A DNA stretch of 7,302 nt, taken from positions 1 through 7,302 of the forward strand of contig JANXRT010000136.1 of the NCBI GenBank assembly GCA_025356735.1. The letters run 5' to 3'. The position numbers and the translations under genes are program-made. The notes beneath the pieces are model-generated. The model did no database searches. It was not told where the DNA came from and saw only the letters and a list, made by a program, of their open reading frames with translations. The DNA is from Acetobacteraceae bacterium. Its GTDB lineage: Bacteria; Pseudomonadota; Alphaproteobacteria; Acetobacterales; Acetobacteraceae. This document shows positions 1 through 5,004 of the stretch, piece after piece (positions within the stretch are counted from its first letter, which is position 1; the number at the start of each line of letters is the position of its first letter).

Positions 1-191
1 TCAGCGTGATCACCAGGCAGTCGCCGGCCTTCGCGCATCTGAAGCCGCGCTCGGCGCTGGCCTGGCGCCAGGTGATCGAACGCCAGATGCGGGTGGTGAC
101 GACAGAGATACGCACCGCCAGTGCGTGGGAGATAACGACCGAGGGCGCCTGCCCGGAGCGCCTGATCCTCACGGCGGCCAACGCACCCTAG
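1..191 (+). CDS. C-terminal fragment of an unrecognised protein (5' end outside window)
   Basis: The reading frame is open from the first complete codon (position 3) to a TAG at 189-191, giving about 62 residues and ending in ...LTAANAP. Codon third positions are overwhelmingly G or C, as in the other genes here, which is why I take it as real coding sequence and not a chance ORF. The fragment is rich in Arg, Ala and Thr and shows no membrane segment, Cys motif or domain that I recognise. No function is proposed. An internal GTG at 6 would give a short ORF, but the open frame at the edge makes a truncated longer gene more likely. It converges on the PEP-CTERM gene, with a hairpin in the 63-base gap between the two stop codons. 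Confidence 0.6.
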   Translation, partial: SVITRQSPAFAHLKPRSALAWRQVIERQMRVVTTEIRTASAWEITTEGACPERLILTAANAP

Positions 192-200
192 TCAAACGAA

Positions 201-227
201 AGGGGCGGCGCCTGAAGCGCCGCCCCT
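201..227 (-). terminator. Strong hairpin between convergent genes, Rho-independent terminator
   Basis: There is a perfect 11-bp GC-rich stem (arms 201-211 and 217-227) with a 5-base loop (212-216). Read on the minus strand, the stem is followed by TTCGTTTGAC, a T-rich run, so it fits a terminator for the minus-strand PEP-CTERM gene ending at 255. On the plus strand the stem is followed by CCGCCGG and lacks a T tract. It may still stop the plus-strand gene ending at 191, but less convincingly. Confidence 0.8.
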
Positions 228-254
228 CCGCCGGAAAGCCAAGGTTGCCGGGAG

Positions 255-1058
255 TTACCGGCGGCTGCGGCGCGCGGCGCCGAGACCCAGAAGTCCGGTG
301 CCGAGCAGCGTCAGGCTGAGCGGCTCGGGCACACCGGTAATGGTGCAGGGCGGCACGCCGCCGGTGGCGCATTTGATGGAGCCGTCGGCGTAGATGGTCA
401 CCGCCGGGCCGCCGATCCCAAGGGATTCAGCCACCTTGTAGACGCCGGAGGTGCCACCCGTTCCCGGTGCGGAGAAGGTGTTGTGCGTCTGGTCGCCGTT
501 GACCGCTGTGAAGCCGGTAATATCGGCGACACCGTTCGCGGTGGCGACGAAGCCAGAGGAGTCGCCGATCGGGCTGGAATTCGCGGTCTCAGGCACGTAG
601 GCGAAGCCCAGCGCGTCGTTCGCCGAGGTCTCGCCAAGAATGCCGCCGCCGGCGTTGAAGAAGGTCGAAATTGCGCCGGAGAAGGTCGCGAGCAGCGTGC
701 CGGTACCAGACGGATTGTCACAGCCGCCGCAGTTTTCGTTGGACGCGACGACGAAGGCGGAATACTTACTGAAGTCGAAATCGGCCGCGGTCACCGCGGT
801 CGGGTCGATCCCGACGGCGGTGTAGCCTACGCTGTTGATGAGAGTGATCGCCTCGCTGCCGTGATCGAGCACCAGGATCTTCTTGGTCGCGCTGACGCCG
901 CCGGTGAGGTAGTTCAGCTCAGCCGTGGTCGCTGCTTTGGCCCCGATGGACTGGTGGTAGTCGTTGTCATGCCCGGTGAGCACGATCCGGCCGGCGCTGG
1001 CCGGGCTCGCGAGGCCGAGGGCGATGGCCGCCACTCCGGTTAGCAGTAAGGCTTTCAT
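255..1058 (-). CDS. PEP-CTERM sorting domain-containing secreted protein
   Basis: This is a 267-residue exported protein. Residues 1-22 are a Sec signal peptide (MKALLLTG... with SPASA before the predicted cleavage at A22/G23). The C-terminus carries the PEP-CTERM tripartite signal: VPEP at 243-246, a hydrophobic stretch at about 248-261, and the basic tail RRSRR. Proteins of this type are processed at the envelope by an exosortase and often belong to exopolysaccharide or biofilm systems; no exosortase gene is in this window. The body alternates beta-like segments (ILVLDHGSE at about 61, AFVVASNE at about 101) with glycine-rich loops, loosely like a Rossmann or glutamine-amidotransferase-like fold, which is only an impression. 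Cys110 and Cys113 sit in NENCGGCDN, with Cys230 and Cys238 near the end, so disulfides are possible. The start at 1058 is preferred over an upstream in-frame ATG at 1121 because it gives the signal peptide directly and has AAGGGA about 9 bases upstream. The 1121 start would also fall inside the sigma-54 promoter. Confidence 0.9.
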   Translation of the reverse strand: MKALLLTGVAAIALGLASPASAGRIVLTGHDNDYHQSIGAKAATTAELNYLTGGVSATKKILVLDHGSEAITLINSVGYTAVGIDPTAVTAADFDFSKYSAFVVASNENCGGCDNPSGTGTLLATFSGAISTFFNAGGGILGETSANDALGFAYVPETANSSPIGDSSGFVATANGVADITGFTAVNGDQTHNTFSAPGTGGTSGVYKVAESLGIGGPAVTIYADGSIKCATGGVPPCTITGVPEPLSLTLLGTGLLGLGAARRSRR

Positions 1059-1109
1059 GTTCGTTTTCCCTTGCTGTTCACGGAGAAGCTCCCCGTCGTT
1101 GTGTTCAAA

Positions 1110-1125
1110 CGCAACCAGCATGCCA
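1110..1125 (-). promoter_or_regulatory. Sigma-54 (RpoN) -24/-12 promoter for the PEP-CTERM gene
   Basis: On the minus strand, 1125 to 1110 reads TGGCATGCTGGTTGCG. This matches the RpoN consensus TGGCAcg-N4-TTGCa with the invariant GG (1124-1123) and GC (1112-1111) exactly 10 bases apart. The expected start of transcription is near 1100, giving a leader of about 40 bases before the ATG at 1058. RpoN together with the PrsK/PrsR two-component system is reported to drive PEP-CTERM genes in floc-forming bacteria such as Zoogloea, which agrees with this placement. Confidence 0.75.
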
Positions 1126-1187
1126 AATCGTTAAGTATTTGATTCGGCTTTTAAATCATGTTAAGCTTTGGGCATGAAATTCTGAAA

Positions 1188-1238
1188 GTGTAAAGAAATT
1201 CGACATCATGCAATAATCGTGAGGACGAGAATTTACAC
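1188..1238. promoter_or_regulatory. Inverted TTTACAC motifs in the divergent intergenic region
   Basis: GTGTAAA (1188-1194) and its exact reverse complement TTTACAC (1232-1238) flank a 37-base AT-rich spacer. The left motif also begins a looser dyad, TGT-N11-ACA (1189-1205), about 80 bases upstream of the sigma-54 promoter. That is a sensible distance for an enhancer-binding protein site. A third TTTACAC lies at 1913-1919, upstream of the ferredoxin reductase gene. The assignment as an activator or repressor site is inference. Confidence 0.35.
1189..1217 (+). promoter_or_regulatory. Possible sigma-70-type promoter for the exported-protein gene
   Basis: AATAAT (1212-1217) matches the -10 consensus at five of six positions. 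TGTAAA (1189-1194) lies 17 bases upstream as a weak -35. Transcription would begin near 1224, about 26 bases before the ATG at 1250. It overlaps the candidate activator dyad of the divergent gene, so the two promoters could be coordinated. It is the best match in an AT-rich stretch, and AT-rich DNA produces such matches easily. Confidence 0.3.
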
Positions 1239-1253
1239 ATGAGACATTCATGA
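1239..1253 (+). CDS. Possible 4-codon leader ORF (MRHS) coupled to the next gene
   Basis: ATG at 1239 is followed by AGA CAT TCA TGA. The TGA (1251-1253) overlaps the ATG at 1250-1252 as ATGA, a classic translational-coupling arrangement. The only purine-rich stretch nearby (GAGGACGAGA, 1221-1230) is correctly spaced for the ATG at 1239 but about 20 bases from the ATG at 1250. The downstream gene may therefore depend on ribosomes terminating here. Very short, so chance cannot be excluded. Confidence 0.3.
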   Translation: MRHS

Positions 1254-1879
1254 ATATCCCGAAGAAACTGTTTCTCGTCGGCCTGTCGATCGCCGGCGCG
1301 GCTATCGCCACGGTGGGGTCAGGTGCCGCGGCGGAGCGGCCGGTGATCGCGCCGACGCGCGACGTGGTCGTGACCTACGCCTTCTCCGAGCAGGCCGCGG
1401 CCAAGTCGCCGTCGCGGATGCGGGTCAGCTACGCCGATGCCAACCGGCGCGTCCGGCTCGACATGTTCGCCTATCCGGATGCGACGGTTCCGTTCAGCTC
1501 GATCATCTTCGACGTGCCGGGCAACCAGATCTTCACGTTGCTGCCCGCCGCAGGCAGCTACTACGTGCTGCCAGCCGAGGGCCGCAAGAATCCCGGGCTG
1601 ATGCTGAACGAGGCGATGGACTACACGCGGATCGGCGACGAGACGATCGCCGGGGTTTCCTGCACCGGCTGGACAATCGCCAAGGCCGGCACGCCGGAGG
1701 GCACCGCCTGCGTCACCCCCGACGGGGTGACGCTGCGCGCCACACGGCTGCAATCGCCCGGCGGCATGGAAGCGATCGCGGTCGAATACCGCACGCCCGC
1801 GGCGGCGCTGTTCGCGCCGGGCCCCGGCCTCGTGCTCAAGCCCAACACGCCGCCGGAGCCGTCGGCGACACCGAAATAG
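1250..1879 (+). CDS. Exported protein of unknown function, DUF4412-like appearance
   Basis: This is a 209-residue protein with an N-terminal Sec signal peptide: KK at 5-6, a hydrophobic core at about 7-27, and likely cleavage after A28 (GAAA/ERP). The mature part is mostly beta-strand-like. It runs from a segment resembling LolA/DUF4412-type proteins (VVVTYAFSEQ, RMRVSYADANRRVRLDMF) through a hydrophobic strand (FTLLPAAGSYYVLP) to IGDETIAGVSCTGWTI and GTACVTPDGVTLRATRL. The latter two hold Cys138 and Cys154, a plausible periplasmic disulfide pair. The C-terminus is a Pro-rich tail. There is no lipobox Cys, so it is probably soluble in the periplasm or secreted. It is transcribed divergently from the PEP-CTERM gene. 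Initiation may depend on the overlapping 4-codon ORF, since no good ribosome site stands directly upstream. I recognise the general family look but not a specific function, and the family assignment is tentative. Confidence 0.8.
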   Translation: MNIPKKLFLVGLSIAGAAIATVGSGAAAERPVIAPTRDVVVTYAFSEQAAAKSPSRMRVSYADANRRVRLDMFAYPDATVPFSSIIFDVPGNQIFTLLPAAGSYYVLPAEGRKNPGLMLNEAMDYTRIGDETIAGVSCTGWTIAKAGTPEGTACVTPDGVTLRATRLQSPGGMEAIAVEYRTPAAALFAPGPGLVLKPNTPPEPSATPK

Positions 1880-1927
1880 AAGGGTGTGGCGCGACTGGCG
1901 GTGTCGAAACTCTTTACACGTCGCTCG

Positions 1928-2021
1928 GGCTGGCGCCCCACCCCAGTCCTCGCCAGGATACTTAATCAAGATGTGTAGATGCCGTAGCCCTCGTGGGGAG
2001 GGTTGGAGTGGGCACGCAGCC
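1928..2021. repeat. Imperfect long inverted repeat in the gap before the CYP153 cassette
   Basis: Arms of 22 bases (1928-1949 and 2000-2021) pair at 15 of 22 positions around a spacer of about 50 bases. The core pairs CCCACCCCA with TGGAGTGGG. The style (runs of CCCC, a GGGGAGGGTTGG segment) resembles degenerate intergenic repeats common in high-GC alphaproteobacteria. The rest of the gap 1880-2070 shows no convincing promoter and no terminator with a T tract. The identity of the repeat family is not established. Confidence 0.35.
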
Positions 2022-2070
2022 AAATTAACGCCCGATTGCTTGAAGCTGCCAAATCGGCTACCCGCGACGG

Positions 2071-3297
2071 ATGAATGAAACCACCCGCATCGTGATCGTC
2101 GGCGCCGGCCATGCCGGCGGTTCGGCGGTCGCGCTGCTGCGGCAATATGGCTGGAAAGGCACCATCACGCTGATCGGCGACGAGCCGGTGCCGCCCTACC
2201 AGCGTCCGCCCTTGTCCAAGGCCTGGCTCAAGGGCGAGGCGAGCGCGGAATCGCTGGCCCTGCGCCCGGCGAAGTTCTACGCCGACAACGATGTCGAAAT
2301 GCGCCTGGCGACCACCGTGGCGGCGATCGACCGCGCCGGCCGCACCGTGACCCTGGCCGATGGCGAGGTGCTGGCATACGACCACCTGATCCTCGCCACC
2401 GGCGCGCGGGCGCGAAAGCTGTCGATCCCGGGGATCGACCTCGCCGGCGTGCTGGAACTGCGCAGCGCGGCCGATGCCGACAAGCTGAAGGCGGCGCTGC
2501 TGCCCGGCACGCGGGTCGCCATCGTCGGCGGTGGCTATATCGGGCTGGAGGCGGCGGCCTCGGCGCGGGCGCTCGGCGCCGAGGTTACGATCATCGAGCG
2601 CGAGGCGCGGCTGCTGGCCCGCGTCGCCTCGACCTCGCTGTCGGCGTTCTTCGACGCGTTCCACCAGGAACAGGGCGTCGCCATCGAGCTCAACGCCGAT
2701 GTCGCGGCGCTGGAGGGGGAGGGCGGCCACGTCAGCGCGGTCCGGCTGGCCGATGGCCGTGCCATTCCCTGCGATGTCGCGCTGATCGGGGTTGGCGCGA
2801 TCGCCAATGCCGAGCTCGCCAGCGCCGCCGGGATCGACTGCGCGGGGGGCATCCGGGTCGATCTTTCCGCCCGCACCAGCGACGCCTCGATTTTCGCGAT
2901 CGGCGACTGCACGCACCGGCCGCTGCACCACTATGGCCGAGAGCACAGGCTGGAGTCGGTGCCGAACGCGCTGGAACAGGCCAAGCAGGTCGCGTCCGCG
3001 CTGACCGGGCGAAAGCTGCCGGCGCATGAGGTGCCGTGGTTCTGGTCCGACCAATATAATCTGAAGCTGCAGATCGCCGGCCTGTCGTTCGACACCGCGG
3101 AGACCGTGCTGCGCGGCGATCCATCGTCGAATTCGTTCGCGGTGTTCCATCTTGCCGCCGATGGCTGCCTGCGCTCGGTCGAGGCGGTCAACGCGGCGTC
3201 CGAGTTCATGGCCGGAAAGATGCTGATCGCCAGCCGAAAACCGCTGGCGCGCGAAAGGCTGGCGGATATGTCAGTATCGATGAAGGACCTGCTGTAG
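2071..3297 (+). CDS. NADH-dependent ferredoxin reductase of the CYP153 system (putidaredoxin reductase type)
   Basis: This 408-residue FAD flavoprotein should pass electrons from NADH to the adjacent 2Fe-2S ferredoxin in the cytoplasm. The FAD dinucleotide-binding motif GAGHAG is at 11-16, and PYQRPPLSK, characteristic of putidaredoxin and rubredoxin reductases, is at 42-50. ATGAR follows at 109-113. A second nucleotide-binding motif GGGYIG is at 153-158, with Glu176 at the end of the following strand (TIIER), which favours NADH over NADPH. The second FAD motif is FAIGDC (275-280). The C-terminal dimer/ferredoxin-facing domain has VPWFWSDQYNLKLQIAG at 321-337, typical of the family. Length is normal. 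The ATG at 2071 has only a weak purine stretch upstream; a second ATG at 2075 is out of frame. It is the first gene of the three-gene cassette, with 20 bases between its stop and the ferredoxin start. Confidence 0.93.
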   Translation: MNETTRIVIVGAGHAGGSAVALLRQYGWKGTITLIGDEPVPPYQRPPLSKAWLKGEASAESLALRPAKFYADNDVEMRLATTVAAIDRAGRTVTLADGEVLAYDHLILATGARARKLSIPGIDLAGVLELRSAADADKLKAALLPGTRVAIVGGGYIGLEAAASARALGAEVTIIEREARLLARVASTSLSAFFDAFHQEQGVAIELNADVAALEGEGGHVSAVRLADGRAIPCDVALIGVGAIANAELASAAGIDCAGGIRVDLSARTSDASIFAIGDCTHRPLHHYGREHRLESVPNALEQAKQVASALTGRKLPAHEVPWFWSDQYNLKLQIAGLSFDTAETVLRGDPSSNSFAVFHLAADGCLRSVEAVNAASEFMAGKMLIASRKPLARERLADMSVSMKDLL

Positions 3298-3317
3298 CCG
3301 GTTAAGGGGAAGCGGAC

Positions 3318-3638
3318 ATGCCGAAGATCACCTACATCGAACATGACGGCACCGAGCACCCGATGGAGGTTCCGGTCGGGCTGACGGTGATGCAGGGCGC
3401 CGTCGACAACTCGGTGCCCGGCATCGACGCCGATTGCGGCGGGGCGTGCGCCTGCGCCACGTGCCACGTCTATGTCGATCCGGAATGGCTGGGCAAGACC
3501 GGCACGCCGAACGAGCAGGAGGCCAGCATGCTGAGCTTCGCCGCCGTCACCGAGTCCAATTCCCGGCTGTCGTGCCAGATCGAGGTCACTTCCGAACTCG
3601 ATGGCTTAATCGTGCGTATGCCCGAAGGCCAACATTGA
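3318..3638 (+). CDS. [2Fe-2S] ferredoxin, adrenodoxin/putidaredoxin type
   Basis: This 106-residue electron carrier sits between the reductase and the P450. The cluster ligands follow the adrenodoxin spacing C-x5-C-x2-C-x36-C: Cys40, Cys46, Cys49 (in CGGACACATCHVYVD) and Cys86 (LSCQIEV). Cys44 is an additional Cys inside the ligand loop, where putidaredoxin has a small residue; it is common in alphaproteobacterial relatives and not expected to bind iron. The C-terminal part (LDGLIVRMPEGQH) matches the usual P450-docking end of this class. A strong ribosome site (AAGGGGAAG, about 3304-3312) precedes the ATG. It was presumably co-transcribed with the upstream reductase. It is followed by a 58-base gap and the P450 gene. 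Confidence 0.95.
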   Translation: MPKITYIEHDGTEHPMEVPVGLTVMQGAVDNSVPGIDADCGGACACATCHVYVDPEWLGKTGTPNEQEASMLSFAAVTESNSRLSCQIEVTSELDGLIVRMPEGQH

Positions 3639-3696
3639 CCTAGCCTTTCGAACGCCGCTGCCGTCAGGACGTAAAAATAAGAAGGGGAAACGCCGC

Positions 3697-4950
3697 ATGG
3701 ACGCCAATGTTCAGCTCGATGCGATCGCCGAAGCCGCCGCGGTGCCGCTCGACCAGCTCGATATCGCCGATCCCCGGCGTTTCGCCGACGACACCATCTG
3801 GCCGTTCTTCGCCCGCCTGCGGCGCGAGGCCCCGGTGCATTACTGCGCCGACAGCCCGTATGGCCCATACTGGTCGCTGACCCGCTACCAGGACATCCTG
3901 GCGACCGAGATCGACCATGCGTCGTTCTCGTCCGACACCAGCCTGGGCGGCATCCAGATCGAGGACCAGCCAAAGGCCCTGGCGCGGCCGAGCTTCATCC
4001 GCATGGACCCGCCCAAGCACGACGAGCAGCGCAAGGTGGTTTCCCCGATCGTCGCACCGGCCAACCTGGCGCGGATGGAGACCACCATACGCGAGCGGGC
4101 CGGCAAGATCATCGACGAGCTGCCGCGCGGGGAAATTTTCGACTGGGTGGACCGGGTCTCGATCGAGTTGACCATCCAGATGCTGGCGACCCTGTTCGAC
4201 TATCCGTTCGAGAACCGGCGGCAGCTGACCTACTGGTCCGATGTCGCGGTCTGCAACGTCAACGACCCGACCAGCCCGGTGCACTCCGAGGAGGAACGCT
4301 TCGCCGAACTCAAGAACATGGCGGCGGCGATGTCGAAACTGTGGAACGAGCGGGTCAACGCGCCGCCGCAGCACGACCTGATCTCGATGCTGGCGCATGG
4401 CGAATCGACGCGGAACATGCAGCCGAACGAGTTCATGGGCACGCTGGCGTTGCTGATCGTCGGCGGCAACGACACGACCCGGAACTCCATCAGCGGCGGG
4501 TTGCATGCCCTGAGCCAGAACCCGGACGAATACCGGAAGCTGCGCGAGAATCCGGCGCTGATCCCGAACATGGTGTCCGAGATCATCCGGTGGCAAACGC
4601 CGGTCGCGCACATGCGGCGCACGGCGACGGTGGACACGGAGATCGGCGGCAAGACCATCCGGGCCGGCGAGAAGGTGGTGATGTGGTATGTTTCGGGCAA
4701 CCGCGACGAGACCATGATCCCGGACGCCGACCGGTTCATCATCGATCGCAAACGGCCGCGCCAGCATCTGTCGTTCGGCTTCGGCATCCATCGCTGCGTC
4801 GGCAACCGGCTGGCCGAGATGCAGCTGCGCATCGTGTGGGAGGAAATCCTGGCAAGGCTGCCGCAGATTGAAGTGGTCAGCGAGCCGGAGCGCGTGCTGT
4901 CCAACTTCCTGCGCGGCATCAAGCGCATGGACGTTCGCATCCCCGCCTAA
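3697..4950 (+). CDS. cyp153A: Cytochrome P450 CYP153 family, terminal alkane/fatty-acid hydroxylase
   Basis: This is a 417-residue soluble class I P450, the usual length for CYP153. Family-specific stretches include LFDYPFENRRQLTYWSDVA (about 167-184) and the I-helix LLIVGGNDTTRNSISGG (252-268), whose GGNDTT supplies the oxygen-activating acid-alcohol pair. The K-helix ExxR motif is EIIR (295-298). These are followed by RWQTPVAHMRRTA and VVMWYVSGNRDE, with the heme loop FGFGIHRCVG at 360-369 and axial Cys367. CYP153 enzymes hydroxylate the terminal carbon of medium-chain alkanes, and also limonene, fatty acids and cyclic hydrocarbons, using exactly this reductase and ferredoxin pair. The true substrate cannot be read from the sequence. 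A strong ribosome site (GAAGGGG, 3681-3687) lies nine bases upstream of the ATG. The three genes resemble the ahpGHI-type cassettes of sphingomonads and the Mycobacterium CYP153A6 operon in content, though not necessarily in order. No alcohol dehydrogenase follows in the window. Confidence 0.95.
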   Translation: MDANVQLDAIAEAAAVPLDQLDIADPRRFADDTIWPFFARLRREAPVHYCADSPYGPYWSLTRYQDILATEIDHASFSSDTSLGGIQIEDQPKALARPSFIRMDPPKHDEQRKVVSPIVAPANLARMETTIRERAGKIIDELPRGEIFDWVDRVSIELTIQMLATLFDYPFENRRQLTYWSDVAVCNVNDPTSPVHSEEERFAELKNMAAAMSKLWNERVNAPPQHDLISMLAHGESTRNMQPNEFMGTLALLIVGGNDTTRNSISGGLHALSQNPDEYRKLRENPALIPNMVSEIIRWQTPVAHMRRTATVDTEIGGKTIRAGEKVVMWYVSGNRDETMIPDADRFIIDRKRPRQHLSFGFGIHRCVGNRLAEMQLRIVWEEILARLPQIEVVSEPERVLSNFLRGIKRMDVRIPA

Positions 4951-4960
4951 GTAGTGGGTC

Positions 4961-5001
4961 CCAAGGGCTTACCCTTGGCGGGGTATGGGGCGGCGCCCCA
5001 T
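4961..5001. repeat. Double-hairpin intergenic repeat abutting the RuBisCO-like gene
   Basis: Two perfect 7-bp stems sit in tandem. The first has arms CCAAGGG (4961-4967) and CCCTTGG (4972-4978) with loop CTTA. The second has arms ATGGGGC (4985-4991) and GCCCCAT (4995-5001) with loop GGC. Similar paired-hairpin, GGGTCC...GGCGGGG...GCGCCCC units are dispersed between genes in Acetobacteraceae genomes, as I recall. It begins 11 bases after the P450 stop and ends 4 bases before the RLP start chosen here. It could attenuate transcription between the cassettes, although there is no T tract. Confidence 0.65.
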
Positions 5002-5004
5002 CGC

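Noticed and set aside
483..1043. Plus-strand ORF of 186 codons within the PEP-CTERM gene
   Set aside because: The minus strand has signal peptide, PEP-CTERM tail, ribosome site and promoter; the plus-strand product is Gly/Arg/Glu-rich without motifs.
1160..1249. A second sigma-54 box for the plus-strand exported-protein gene
   Set aside because: No GG-N10-GC pair was found in this stretch on the plus strand; the GGGC at 1170-1173 is not followed by GC at the required distance.
1880..2070. Promoter for the CYP153 cassette
   Set aside because: TTTACA at 1913 and GATACT at 1957 were considered, but neither has a partner box at acceptable spacing, so none is annotated.
1966..3150. Long minus-strand ORF of 394 codons opposite the ferredoxin reductase
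   Set aside because: It mirrors the codon pattern of the reductase on the other strand, is Arg/Gly/Asp rich with no domain, and the plus-strand gene has clear FAD and NADH motifs.
3664..4791. Minus-strand ORF of 375 codons opposite the P450
   Set aside because: An antisense artefact of high-GC codon bias; its product has no recognisable motif and the plus strand encodes an unambiguous CYP153.
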